The notes below the pieces were generated by a model. The model saw only the letters and a list, made by a program, of their open reading frames with translations. It was not told where the DNA came from and made no database searches. Position numbers and translations under genes: made by a program. From Vitrella brassicaformis (Eukaryota; Sar; Vitrellaceae), in contig CDMY01000296.1 in assembly GCA_001179505.1 (NCBI GenBank), forward strand, positions 3,921 to 67,920: a stretch of DNA of 64,000 bases, in the 5' to 3' direction. This document shows, one piece after another, positions 47,083 to 60,025 of the stretch; within the stretch, counting starts at the first letter, position 1, and the number at the start of each line of letters is the position of its first letter.

Positions 47083-50000
47083 TCACGCCCTTGCTCTCCT
47101 TTTCTCTTTCATCCGCTGAGTGCGGAAGTGATGCGAACACGCGCCATTAATACCGGCACTCGACGGGCTGTCCGGCGGTGTCACTGCATCCACCACATTA
47201 TTGCCCGCCGTCGCCCTGGGAGACGACCCAGGCGACGAGGCCGACACATCCTGCGACCCGTCTGCCTCCTCTTTGTTGGCGTGGAGGTCCAAGACGGAAG
47301 GCGGCGCATCGATTTGGCTAAAAATGCCTTTGACGCGTCGAAGGGCGTCGAGCAGCGGGGCGTTGGTGAACAAGGCGGGACTGGGAGAGAGAGAGAGAGA
47401 GAGAGACGAACAGGTGGGTGCCATGCGTGGCACGGCATGCACATTTGACTGAACCGGTGTCTGTCTTTCTTTTATCGTTCGTCTGTACCTACCGTGACAC
47501 GGTGGGCACGGCAGTAAAGGGCCTGTCGCTCGTCACCTTCTCGCGATCGTCGTCATCTCCATCTTGCTGTTCGTCGTCAGCAGACGTCGACCGGGCCACC
47601 ACCCTGCCTCCCACACTCGACCTAACCGACGCAGCACTGGGCGGCCGCCTCACGCCCCGCCTGCCTTGCATCACGGCCGCCGTCCTGTAGTACCGACCAA
47701 AGCCGCCCCCCAGTCTGGGAACCACGCCCCACTGCCCCACCCCCTCAACGTGCATCATCGACGGCGGTGCGCGGGACGGCAGGTCGGGCCGCGTGAGGGG
47801 CGTCGACGGCACCGTGGGGACGATCTTCGACCTTGGGGAGAAGCCCACTTGTGTGCGGCGGGATGAGGGCGGGAGGGAAGGGGTGGATATGGGGATGGGT
47901 GTGCGTGTGGTGGTCGAGCTGGGGCGGAGGAGGGGAGGGGACAGGGGGCGGGGGTATGCGCTCTCTGGGCGGCGAGTCAGACGCGCACCTGAAGAACAAA
48001 CAAGAGAGAGAGACACGGTCTTGATGCGTTTCGGACGTGTCTCACGGTTCGTGACATTCATTTACCAGGGACAGGTGGTGTGCCGATGGGCAGCCTGCAA
48101 GCCCCCTTGAGCGTGTCAGGAAATCGGGGCATCTCCACCCGCCGCCCCGCCCACCCCTCAGGCCACACGTCCACGTCATAGCCATACCCATAGCCCTCGT
48201 CATAGCCGACAGCCATGAACAGGGGCACCCCGAACTCCCCCTCGGCCTCATACATGTCCATCCACGGCCTGGGCTCCCGCAGCAGCACAGTGGGCATGTC
48301 GTCCGCATGAGGCCTTGACGGCTCCCGGTCATCCCTGGGCAGCTCCATTGGCGATGGCTGTGGTGGCACTGTTGCGCGTGAGAAGAGGGAGAGGAAGTGG
48401 GCGGCGGTGAATGTCAGCGTCTCGAGGTGGATGGCTGCTGAGACGAGCGACGCGGCCAGCTGCCTTCTGGTGGCGTTGAAAGTGTGGCTGAACGGGCCCT
48501 CTCGGAGCTGCGATGCGACGGCCTCCCTTAGGCCCTCTTTCATGGCTCCATTCAGCTCGTCGATTGCGGCGAGAATCCTCCACCCACGAGAGGCGAGGAC
48601 TGAGATGCCGGCTAGAGCCGCCTCGGGCAGGGCAAGGTCGATGACGATGTTGGCTGATGGCGTGTCCTTCACCTGAGAGATAAGTAAGGCACTGTCGAGA
48701 AGGGTGTTCATCTCTGTACAGAGATTCTCTTTTCACCGGCACATCAAGGAGGATTTTCAGCAGGTTGAGCAGGTGGCTGAGCGAATAGAAGAGCTGCACA
48801 AGGCCCTCCAGGAAGCGCCGCAGCAGGGCCTCCAGCCACACCTACAACCATCACACCACACCACACCACACCCATATCAGTGCCTCTATGGACCAAGCCA
48901 GCCAGTCAGCCGCGTTGCCGCGTTGCCGACCTTGATGTCGTCGCGCCTCCGAGTCCACTCGAGTACTCTCATGTCATCATCGCCGTCAGCCCCCCAGTAG
49001 CCGAGAAAAGGGCCCAACGACACGTGTGTCTGCAGACTGGCAATGGCAGCCGCATCGGTGTCAAAGGTGAGAGACAAGGGCGAGGGAGGGGACATGGCAT
49101 CAACATTCTCTCTCGAGGCTCGGTGCTGCAGCCCTTTCTCTGCCTTGGTACAGAGCTCATCCCTGAGCTGGTCGAATGACCTCTGCAGCAGATACCGCCA
49201 GCCCTGCCGACCCACCTCCTGCCAATGTGCTGGTGGCCTTTGCGGGGCTCCCCCCTCAGCATGCCGGTGGTCGAATTGCGATACGTGTGAAGTCACAGTG
49301 CCTTCCTTCAGCCACTCCTCAAGCCATGGCTCCAGCCACGGCTCCTCATCTGCACACACACATACAAGAGTGCGAAAGACACCATTTGCACTTCTCCCTC
49401 ACTGACCATCTGGCGCACTGATAGTCCTTGAGCCGCCGATTGCGATGTCAGCCCTCTCCACCTCACCTTCGTCGATTCCCTCATCCCCCTTGGCCCACTC
49501 GAGATTCTTGGTGGACAGTGTGGCGTATTCAGCCATCATGCTTGTCACCGTCTCGCCCTTCCTGTAGGTCGTCAGGCTCTTGCGAGGGGACGCCGGGCGC
49601 CCAACATCGCCAGCGGCTTCTCCTTCTCCACTCTCCTCTTGGTCGAGTGTTTCTTCTATTTTGCCTTCTGCATCCATCTGGAAGGTCCTTTTGGACACAG
49701 TCACGCGTCTGGCAGGGATGTCCTGTGTCGTGTCTTCTCCTTCTCCTTCTTCTTCTTCTTCTTCTTCTTCGCCTCTTCCGGCCCCGCCTGCCGCAGGCCG
49801 CCCTCGTGTTGGTGTGCGTCTGCCCTCAGATTCGATACCCTTGTAAGCTTCTTCTCCTTCTGTTGGACCCCCTGGTGGTCGTTCTGGTGGCTCGCCTTCC
49901 TCTGCTTCGAAGCCCTCGTATTCTTCCTCTCGGCCTATGGGAGCCTCCGGTGCCTCCTCGAATGAGACAGAGAGCACGGCCGGTGCTGACGGGGATCGTG

Positions 50001-52637
50001 CAATAAATCCCCCAGTCTGGACTCCTCGATCTTCAAGAAGAGATACGGCCGATGCGTCACGCTGACCGTATGACACGGCGAGTGACGGCCGCTGCGTGTC
50101 GATGGACACCCGCTCTCTGCTCTTCTCAGGCTCTTGTCTCTCCTGGATGTTTGAGCATTGCCGCAGTACCTTGAGAAGTCTCTGCAGCTGCAGCACGTAC
50201 TTCCTCGTATTGGCACATTTCATCCTCTTCCCTCTCGGTAGGGCCATCAGCAGCTGCCGCCATGTCGGCCTCCCCTCTCCCTCTGTCTCCGCCATCTCAT
50301 CCTTGAAGCCTTGCGCCCCCTCGGCCATCAGCCGACTGAGAGAGATGGAGGCCCGATCGAGCTCCATTTCCCACTCGCTGATCTGCCGCGACAGCTCTGC
50401 CGGGCTGGAGGCCCGGGTCTCCTCGTCTGAGCGTGCCAGCAGGCCCAACTGCACGTCGTCATAGGTTTGGTCGAGGAGGTCCTCTTCATCGGAAGATAGC
50501 CCCTCGTCTTCCTCTTCTTCCTCTGCTTCTTCCTCTTCGGGCGGCTGCTGCCGTCGAGTGGTTGGCTCCGGTGGTATGGCAGATGGGGCGGCGACGACAG
50601 AGAGGCGGTGTGGGGTGGCAGGGGGCGTCGCTGCTGCTATCGTGGCGCTCAACGGCACCCACTGTGTCAACAAGGGAGACACATCGGTGTTACGCGGACC
50701 TCTGTCGAGTCGGTCGGATGCAGCTTACCTCCTCTTCTTCTTGTTTCTCCTTTACCGTCTCCCGATCTTCAGCAGGGATCGGCCGAGACGCCAGCTGGTA
50801 CTGGAGCTCCTCGAGCGCATGCTCTGTAAGAACAGGAGTGTGTGTGTGTGTGGATGTCAAGGGGGCGGGAAAACGGGAAGTTTGCCTGTCGGCTGGCTGC
50901 TTACCATTGTCTTGTATCCTTTTCAGCGCACTCGCCAGCTCAGCCCTGCAAAGAAGACAGGCCAAAGGCAGAGAGACAGAGAGACAGTTGGAAACGCGAA
51001 AGAACCATCTCGATTTTGTGTGGGTGACTATTCATTCCGTTCATCCATCCATCTATCTGTCCCTCTCTCTGCATGCGAATTACTGCAGTCGGCTCGCCTC
51101 GGTTCTCGCCTGTTCTGTCTCGATGCGGCTTCCATCAAACATCAGACGCAGCCGGGCCACCTCTGACACGCATAAGACAACAAATATCCAGCAATGCTCG
51201 ATGGCTCACTGCCTGCCTGTCTGCCTGCCTGCCTACGTTCCGTCATCTCCATAGCCTGGGTATCGCTCGTCTCTTTGTCGGCCTTCAGGGCCCGGATCTG
51301 CCGGCCACGCCACAAAAGGCGCGGCGCACGCACAGACACGTCGGGTCGGTCACCATGTGTATGTTATGTGAGAGGCGCCCCCACACCTGGTCTCTAAATG
51401 AGTTGGCGATTTGTTGCTGGTTCTCGAGAGACACCAGCGCGCGCTCCAACTGCCCTGACTTGTCGGTGATGACGGCCTGCGCCGCATCGATCTCTCCCTG
51501 CAGCCGCTCTAGCCTGTCCTCAAACTGCTGCTTAATCTGCAGAGAAATGCCTTTCTTTGTCATCAGGGGATGGATGCAACACATACGGCTTTGTTTCCTT
51601 GTCCTTGCTCACCTGTTCCTCAAGTATTTTCAGTTCTTCTACTGCCTGTTCGTCCTCGGCGTAGAAGTCATTCTTGTCGAGCCTGTCCTTCGACAGCCAC
51701 CGCACGTTGAACTCTGGAGCCTCGGCACCCAGGTAGCGAGACAGGAGAGACCGCAGGTAACACAACTCCTTCCAAAACCTGAAGGCAGCAGAGACGATTG
51801 AGAATCAATGTCAAGGGAGGTCGGACGGCTGGCTATAAGCAAATGCGTGTGCAGACCTGGTGCTTGCCTGGTGCGATACTTGTCGAGCATGCACTGGACG
51901 CCATGCAGTCTCCTGTCAGACAAATCCAGCTTCCTCTCTTTCTCCTCCACACTCCTCAGCAGCCGCTCCTCGCGCGTCACCCGAACGATTGCCACATCGA
52001 GCTCATCGGGGGTGTGCAGTCGCGCTCCTTCCATATACCCCTTGAAGTTCCCCACGACTGTCGGTGTCGCCTCTTGCCCCTCTTGCCCCTCTTGCAACAG
52101 CTGGGGCACTGACGACGACTTGGTCAGAGCATCAGACGCGTGTGGCCCGACAGGCAGCGGCGGCAGGCCTTCATTCACAGCCGCTTCAGTGCCAGTGACA
52201 AAGAACACCGCGAGGTCGTGGAAGAGCACCCTCAAGGCGAGCTCGAAGTCCGTGGCGGGAGGGGGATGGAACGGCGGCGCCACTCGACGGAACAGCCTCC
52301 TCACCTCGCTCTTTGTCACATCCAAAAACCGCTTGTAGAGATCGAAGAGCTTGAGCCGGATCTCTCGTCGCTGCCGATCCCGATACAACTCATCAACCTC
52401 CTCGGCGTATAGGGCCTGGCGTGACAGGGGGTGCTGTGAGTGGGGCTGTGAAGTTGTGCGAAGCCTCCTTTTGCGTCTTGCAGGCCGATGGTCTGGTGAC
52501 CGGCCGCCCGCAGACGTTGCAGTGGCACTGGCCGGGGACCAGTGCTCATCGGCGTCGGCTTGGCCTTCCCCCAGCGGCACCTCCGAGGGATGTGCAGAAG
52601 GCTGGCGAGAGGAGTGGGAGTGCGAACTCGTCTCCAT
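47083..52637 (-). CDS. Large coiled-coil protein of unknown function
   Basis: Starting at ATG 52637, more than ten exons join into a protein of roughly 1500 residues, ending at 47083. The N-terminal third has a helical region (LYRDRQRREIRLKLFDLYKR, FELALRVLFHDLAVFF) and strong heptad-like coiled coils (VTREERLLRSVEEKERKLDL, IKQQFEDRLERLQGEIDAAQ). A highly acidic middle follows, with runs of Glu from a GAA/GAG microsatellite (plus 49741-49770). The C-terminal third has tryptophan-rich helices (EPWLEPWLEEWLKEG) and then a Ser/Arg/Pro-rich disordered tail. No enzyme motif. A cytoskeletal, centrosomal or flagellar scaffold would fit but cannot be shown. Two genes are possible; the chain of in-phase exons makes one gene the simpler reading. 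Confidence 0.55.
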
Positions 52638-52951
52638 TCTGGCGCCGTGTTAAAACAAGCTGAAGCAAGGAAAGGAAACAGACAATGGGGCTTGAAAGGA
52701 AACGCTACCAGGACAAAACAACTTTGAACGAAGTCCACAACCGTTTTCCGCGCCCCCAGACGCCCCCACGGACGGAACGGAATCCGCAGCCGTCTTGTCG
52801 CGGCCGGCGCCTTTTCTCATCGATCCTCTCCCTGCTTTAGCTAGGAGACAGGGAGAGAGAGAAGTCTTCATGTCTGTGGGAAAATGCGTGTGTATGTGTG
52901 GATGTGCGTGTATTGTATGTTGGGAGAGACATGAGAGCAACAGAAACAAAG

Positions 52952-53005
<54 letters not shown>

Positions 53006-53297
53006 GGCTGCTGTGCAGTATGCACTACGTGTAGTATCACGGACGCACTCATCGGTAATCTCCACTATTATCGACAAGTCACGATTGCATGCATGCAGGT
53101 CATGGACGCCTGTATTGCTCGTACACTACATATCACATTGGTGGATAACACCCATTTTCAGACAGACATCCACGAGTGAATGAACGCTGCCTACCCATTG
53201 CTCACACACATAGATAAGTCGATCGATGCGTACGTGAATGCAGCTGGAGAGGGACTCGTGAATGGAATGGCGCCCATCAGCCAGCCCCTTCCCCAAC
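52638..53297. other. Intergenic stretch
   Basis: 660 bp between the coiled-coil gene start and the stop of the prominin-like gene, both minus. It holds a GAAA/GA microsatellite. No supported gene. Confidence 0.5.
52950..53001. repeat. (GAAA)n-(GA)n compound microsatellite
   Basis: Several GAAA units change directly into a GA run, all purine on the plus strand. It may form triplex structures; it is intergenic, upstream of the coiled-coil gene. Confidence 0.85.
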
Positions 53298-56200
53298 TCA
53301 GAAGTATTCCACCTTCCCTGATGGCGGCGGCGGCGGATTGGCGGCGGCACGACGAGCCAGCTTATCCATCTTGCGCTGTCTGCACAGACACAGAAAGACA
53401 CACTGATCCTCCCGGATTTGCCTTTCCCCGCCTCATCCCACAATCTCACTTGATGTTCATCCAGTCATCCCGCAGGGTTAGCCTCAACCACACTTCATAC
53501 GTCATCTGACTGACGCCCAGCAACCCCAACGCGCCAATGAGCAACGCCGCAGCGGCAGCGAACACCACAGACGGGAGGCCAGGGTGGGAACCCTTTGCGC
53601 CTCTCGGGGCAGCGCACAAATCAGCTACCAGGCTACGCGTGCGGGTGGCGAGGACCGCTAGAGGACAGCAAAAAACAATGAGAAATCTCAGCGTATGTCT
53701 GTGTCATGGTCGCTTAGTGGCTTACAGCATGACTTGAGTGCCTCGATGTCTCTTGCGGCCATGATGGGGCCGCCCAGTATGCCGCTCGCGTGGTTGTTCA
53801 GCTTGGGCGCCAGCAGGTTGGTCAGGTCAGCAAACGCCGCGTACTGATTGATACATGCGGAGACACACGACCTTATTCGTTCGTCAATGGCCTCCATGTG
53901 CATCTCTGCCTGGTTGTCTTACCTCGCGATGCAGCAGGTTCATGGTCTGGTTGATCCACTCGAGCATCGTCGCATTGGTATCATAGAAAATGCCATCCAG
54001 CAGGACCCTTAGGCTTGGCCAAGATGTGGCGTTCGTATCAACCGTCGCGTTGGCCGTCACATTCCCTCGCACCACCCCTACCCCATTAGCCGACGTCCCA
54101 TTCGACGTCCTATTGGTCGTGTTGCTTGCAGCAGCAGCAGCAGGAGGCGGACCCTCTGTCGTGGTGCTGATGCTTGGCCCATCCGCAGTAGCATTCAATG
54201 CAGCCGTTGGGGCCATTTCCAGAGGTGTCGCATCGTCAGCTGACTCAGAGGTGTCAGCCGTAGCTGCTGCCATGTATTGCTGAATGAATTGCGTGTCGAG
54301 GGCGAAAGACCTGGCCGATGCGACTGGGAATGGGAAAGTGAGCAGCTGCTCCTTCAACCGCGCAACACGGAAGGCCTGACAAAGGGTAGCAGAGGACATG
54401 TGAAAGGGTAGCAGAGGACATGTGAAGACGACACCCCCAGGGAGGATTGAAAGTGCGCCGACCTCTGCGATTGAAAGTGACCCGTAGGAGGATAGAACCT
54501 GCATGCACGCCACGCGGAACCCGGCGCCATGGTATGGGCCTGTCTGTCTGTTATTCTGTCTGTGTCTCACTGCGCGTACCAAGTCTTCACTAGGGTATGT
54601 GGCTGTGATGTATCTGCAGCTCGACGCGGGATCGGCACACTCATGCCATGGTGGATCCAGGCCTGCACCCAGCCAACCAATTAAGATGAATGAGAACACA
54701 CCCTAGTGGCTGGCTGCCTGCAGCGGGGCCGCTTTCCGTTACGTTACGTACTTGTGAATGTCCATGGAGGCCTCTCCCGATTGATTAGGAGGTTCAAGTG
54801 ATACGTATACGTCCACAAACCAGGCAGCACTGCATTAATTAGAGACAGGAAGGACAGCAAACAAGCGACACCGTGTCCCGTATACCACGCTCCTCAATTG
54901 CTGCCTCATTGACTCACGCTCTCTCGCTTCGTCCTCCTGGCCCGCATACGCCGACGACGTGCGCATGACATCTGGGAGGAATCCCTTGGCGTCGGTGTAC
55001 GTGAATGTCTTGCCGTCCAGCGCTGCCGCATCCGTTGCGAGAGTCTCCAGGGCAGAGGGGTTCTGCTGAGTGGGCGGACGACTCAGACGCGAGAGATCTA
55101 TCTCACTAGAAAACTCCAGGGCTGCAGCAATGCCTAGCGCATGGTTGATGTTGCCGTCTCCAAGTATGCACTGAGACACACACACATGCACCATGACATA
55201 CGCAGAGAAATAGATCAGATGCTTCAGGGACTTGCATATCCTTCTCCACACCGTCTGGAGGATGTGCGACACATCGTCTTCTATCGGTATCCAGCCATCG
55301 GGGGAGATGTACCTCCCCCAATACTATCAAACAGACACACACAGGGGAGGAAAGGACCGGTCAGGTTCTCTTGTCGTCTGTTGCGTGAGTCCGTCATTAC
55401 GTCGGTCGTGAGAACCCGCTCTTCCATGAGATAGCACACGTCGTCCAGGTGCATGGCCACCAGCACCAGCGCGCCACCCAGCATCAGCAAAAACGCGGTG
55501 AACGGACATGCCACCAGCCACAACACCGCAGACACAACAGCCAACCTTCCCTGTATGCTGCGCACCGACACACACAGAAGCAACGCACCATTCACTCACA
55601 CGATGGATACCAATCCCCCACGACCACTGACCGTTTGTTGAGTGGGTCTTCGTCTCCCCGCAGTTTATCCTCTTTGTCGATGCCCAGAAGCCGATTCAAG
55701 TCATCATCAGAGTCAGACCGTATGCCGATCCTCCCGCCACGCACAGCTCCCGGTGCCTTCCTTTTCTCACCAGCACCACCAGCGGTGCTGGCAATGCCGC
55801 TCTCGCAAATGGGGTAGACTCTGGGCACGGTCGATGAGCGAGGAGACACGTCGATGGCTGCTGCTGCGGTGTGCTGCTGCGGTGGCTGTTGTGGGTTGTC
55901 GAGTGCCCACGCCTCTTTTGGCTGTGACGGGAGGGATGTGGGGACGGAGAAGGGATGCTCAACACCGGCAAGCACCTCAATGTCAGACTGCATCCGTCCT
56001 TGAAGCGAAAGAGTTGACTGTTATGTGTCCCTGTCTCACCGGTTGCCGGAAAAGGTATGTGAACAGGGCCGCCATGGCGATGCACAGCAGACAGGCTGCC
56101 ACTGATCAATCAACACCCACCAATGGAGAAAGATGTGCACTAGTGAGACAGCCACACCTTGTTAACCATTGTCTCATACCACATGCCAGAGCAGCTGTGT

Positions 56201-57638
56201 AGAGGCCACACTCGAGGTGCCACGCACTCTGGAACACACACAGAAAGACCCCCTTCGTAAGCATATTTATGTCCATGTGCGTACTTTGTCGAATCGGTTC
56301 ATGATTTTGTTGAATTGCTTTTCGAGGTCGCTGACGGCTGAGCCGACCACTGACTGACAGAGACACACAGACACAGACACACACATACACACACATACGC
56401 ACACACAAGAATCCATCAAAGAGGATAGTGGCTGACATGAGCATGTTCAACGCGTTCTATGCTGTCGTCCAGGTGCAGCCGAGCCGCATTGGAGGGATGA
56501 ATCGGATTGGTTAGGGAAGCAGATATCTCGAGACGTGTCGTTGATAACCGACCTGCAAACACACACCTACTCTCTTTGCAAATGTCGACTTGTGGCTGAT
56601 TGACTGTCGATTGTCGACCTGCCCAGCCAGTGATGATGTCATTAGTGCGGAATGTGTCGAGTGTGTCCCATGCGCCGGTGCAGTAGGCGCAGTCATGCTC
56701 CTGGTACTTCTGGAACATCTCATAGATGCTTTTCAGGTCACTCGACGCATTGCTGAACACATCAACACCTGAATGCATTCATTAGTGGATGAACGAACAC
56801 ATACAGGCAGGCAGGCAAGAAAGACTTGTCTCTATCCTGCCGCACCGTCAGTGATGTCCTGTGTCTCGTCGATCAGCTGCGGCAGTACACCCCTGCCGTC
56901 CCTTAAGGGTCGGTAGACGTCATGCAGCTTGGCCCACAGCTACATGAATCAACGAGACACACACAAAAAGCAGACAGACAGACAGACAGACAGAAAGACA
57001 GACTCGAAACCTCACGTCAGCCGCTGACTGCAACAGCATTACTCACTCAGTCACTCACTGGTTCCAGCCCAATCCACATGTGTGCGCCGCTACCGCTCAG
57101 CGTCACCTCGAACAACTCGCGCAAGTCGCACTCGATGTCGATGATCATATGCCCCCCGTTCACCGCCCAGAAGATACTCAGCATCGAGCACAGTAGGACA
57201 GTCACACCGAAGCCGACAAGCACCCCAATCGTCCGCAGCTTCTTGTATCGCCGCAGCACGTCCCTCCGCTTCAAGAAGCGACATGGGCAGCACGGACAAG
57301 CCCTCCTGAACAGTAAAAACCAGAGCAAATCAGCACCGAATGCAGTCAGCAGTCACCCCGACTGCATGATACCAATGAAAAGAGCACGGCTTCAACATCA
57401 AGAAGCCGAGGTAATAGACGGCGAGCAAGACGCCCCCAAGCAGTGGGACGCTCCACGAGGCCAGGCTCGTCCCGTATGTGTTCCTGTCGAGCTTCAGCCT
57501 CCCCCCGTCCTGTTGCAGGTTGTTTGCGAAGGCCTGCCTGCCGAGCCGCATGTCCTGGACAGAAAAAGGAGCCCCGAGCGTCGGCAGGCCTGGCCATTTC
57601 AGCGGCTTGTCACGGCAGTAGTCGTCTAGCTTCACCAT
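53298..57638 (-). CDS. Prominin-like five-span membrane protein (tentative)
   Basis: The ATG at 57638 begins MVKLDDYCRDKPLKWPGL. Five hydrophobic segments are visible: VPLLGGVLLAVYYLGFLML; IGVLVGFGVTVLLCSMLSIF; ACLLCIAMAALFTYFF; LAVVSAVLWLVACPFTAFLL with its extension; and FAAAAALLIGALGLLGVSQM. A Cys-rich cytosolic stretch (RACPCCPCRFLKRR) lies between the first two. The two large loops (between 2-3 and 4-5) contain paired cysteines and the second has many N-glycosylation sites (NATADG, NTTNRTSNGT, NVTANATVDTNAT). This arrangement (five spans, Cys-rich turn after TM1, two big glycosylated loops) matches prominin topology. The C-tail is short and basic, ending KVEYF at 53298. Tweety-like proteins are the alternative. 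Divergent from S-formylglutathione hydrolase, with 85 bp between starts. Confidence 0.5.
54381..54424. repeat. 22-bp tandem duplication at a 3' splice site
   Basis: AAAGGGTAGCAGAGGACATG plus TG is repeated twice without change. On the minus strand it forms the pyrimidine-rich end of an intron of the prominin-like gene, just before the CAG acceptor at about 54378. Confidence 0.85.
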
Positions 57639-57723
57639 CCTCTGGAGGGAGCTACGCCAGCCCCCCAGCCCCCAAGCTCGCCGCTAGTAAGCTCCCCCTT
57701 AAGTGACGCAGACCTTCAAGGCA

Positions 57724-58809
57724 ATGGAGACGTACAAGAAGATCCGCTGTTGCGGCGGCTGGGTGCACCGATGCAAGCATGTGTCGAAGGTGCTTGGCAA
57801 CCTCGAGATGAACTTCACCGTCTTCACGCCGGCGGCTGCGGCGGCGGGATCGCCCGTGCCGCAGATCTACTGGCTCAGCGGACTCACATGCACCGACGAG
57901 AACTTCACCACCAAAGCCGCTGCATTCAAGAAGGTAGTTATGTACACGAGATGACGCCACATCACATGGGGAGTGCATCTCTGCCTTTGTGTGTGCAGGC
58001 GAATGAGTGCGGTGTGGCGCTGGTGATCCCTGACACGTCGCCTCGTACGATGGATGCGTCAAAATCCAGCCCGAGGCCGTGGTGTGGATGTGCTGTTTGT
58101 GTTTTGGTGGTTCAGGTGGCGCCAAGATTCCCGGAGAGGACGACTCTTATGACTTCGGCTCGGGTACGAGATGAAAGGACGTGACTGCTCTCTCGCCCTT
58201 GACCGCATCAATCGGTCCTGCCCCACTGCCTGCCTGCTGTAGGTGCGGGCTTCTACCTCAATGCAACCGCAGCACCCTGGTCCAAGAACTACCAGTAAGT
58301 GCGCACACACAGTGTTGCCGCCAGCATGCAATGCATGTATTTCTGCCGTTGTGTTTGTTTAGCATGTATGACTACATCGTGAGTGAGCTGCCGGCGCTGG
58401 TCAACGGCAACTTCCCCGTCAAGCCCGACAAAGTCGCCATCATGGGACACTCAATGGGAGGTGAGTTAGTGGCAGGTTCTGTCCGTCCATCATGGACTTG
58501 TCCGCCTTCACCCTTGCTGCTTGTGTGCAGGTCACGGCGCCCTCACTATTGCCCTCAAGAACCCCGACAAATACAAGGTGGTCACCATTAATGCATTCAC
58601 ACATCGAACGACCGACGCCCATGTGCTGTGCGGCCCTGTCGTCCGGTCCGTGAGTGTCTATAGAGTGCGTCGGCATTTTCGCCCATCTGCAACCCCATCA
58701 ACTGTCCCTGGGGCCAGAAGGCCTTCAAGGGCTACCTGGGAGACGATACCGACGCCTGGAAGGTATGTGTGTGTGTGTGTGGCTCGCAGGACTGGAAAGA
58801 TCTGATGGA

Positions 58810-58844
<35 letters not shown>

Positions 58845-59273
58845 TCGTTTCGTTCAGATGTACGATGCTGTTGAGTTGGTCAAGGGCTACTCTGGCCCCG
58901 ACCTCCACTTGCTCGTTGACCAGGTTGGTCAGCTACGCCTCCACACACACACACACACACACACAAACGAAGAACGGACCGCATAGCACAGATCTGTACA
59001 TATTGATGTGTTCCTGTCTGTTATCGCAGGGCGATGCCGATGAGTTCCTGCAGGAGCAGCTGAAACCCGAAGCACTGCAGGTGAGGTGGGCACACAGACA
59101 GAACAGACAGAAGGGGTGCACTGTGTGTGTGTGTGTGTGCGCAGGCCGCGTGCCTTGCTACGAAGGGTCTGTCGCTGACGCTGCGGATGCAGGAGGGCTA
59201 CGACCACAGCTACTTCTTCATCTCGACCTTCATCGACGACCACATCCAGCACCACGCACACCACCTCAATTAA
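57724..59273 (+). CDS. ESD: S-formylglutathione hydrolase (esterase D)
   Basis: Splits S-formylglutathione to formate and glutathione, the last step of glutathione-dependent formaldehyde detoxification in the cytosol. The full family pattern is visible over about ten exons: [95 protein letters not shown], the nucleophile elbow [35 protein letters not shown], the Asp region and [19 protein letters not shown] with the catalytic His. Ser, Asp and His of the triad are present. The stop is TAA at 59271. The length matches the usual 280-290 residues. The start ATG at 57724 is the only one in frame before the first conserved residues. Confidence 0.93.
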
Positions 59274-60025
59274 GTGAAGTGAATATATGAGGTCGGGAGG
59301 GTGACAGCGCGAGCACTATCACAATTAGCAGTCTGAGGGAGGGACTTTTATTGGTTTGTGCGTGTCGGTCGGGCACCGAAGTTCTGCGAGCGTCTTAGCA
59401 GCGTGGTTTATGCACTCGACGGACATCTTGCCCGCCCGTCGCATTCATTGATGCGACCGAGGGACGCATGGATGGATTGGATGAATGAAATGGCAGACAG
59501 ACAGAAAAACCTGAGTGAGTCAGTCAGTGTATTGGTTCGTCTTCCCGTCACCGCTTCCGTGAGTGAACCGATCGTTTGATGTGATGTGTAGCTCTCATCC
59601 ATCCATCCATCCATCCACAGCCGATCCAAAGTCACACAGGCGGAAATAAGACCCTCCCACTAAAGCAAGAGCACCAGCTGAGCTACCCAAGTCAACTAAG
59701 TGGGTCGGCCAGTCAGAGCACTCAGGCAGCCAGTCAGCTACACAGCGGCAAGACGGCAAGACGGCAAGCAAGACGGCATCAATCCCGTTTATCTGCCTAA
59801 GTCCACCCTATTCACAAATCACCCATTCTAAATCACCCATTGCTGCAAAGCTCTCTCTCTCTCTCTCTGTGCGTGTCTGTGTGTGTCTGTGTTTCATCTG
59901 CCCGTGTGTCCTCCCCTCCGTCCTTCCCTCTATCTCGGCGCCGTCTGTCTGTCTGTCTATGTAGGTAGGTATCTACTCCTTCCTGTACAGCAGCTTCCAT
60001 CCATGCATCCATCCACCGCGATCAT
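59274..60025. other. Convergent intergenic stretch with a tRNA-like fragment
   Basis: About 750 bp between the stops of S-formylglutathione hydrolase (plus) and the TerD gene (minus). It has GGCA-, GCAAGAC- and CT-rich repeats near 59750-59770 and 59853-59868. No coding frame. A tRNA D-arm-like sequence lies at 59641-59697. Confidence 0.5.
59641..59697 (-). other. tRNA-like fragment (A-box only)
   Basis: The minus strand reads GGGTAGCTCAGCTGGTGCTC, a near-perfect tRNA D-arm/A-box core, but the D stem cannot close, no paired anticodon stem follows and no TTCGA B box is found. It is best seen as a tRNA remnant or a tRNA-derived repeat head. Confidence 0.3.

Noticed and set aside
59641-59697. 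Second tRNA gene
   Set aside because: Only the D-arm core matches; no closed D stem, anticodon stem or B box was found, so it is listed only as a fragment.
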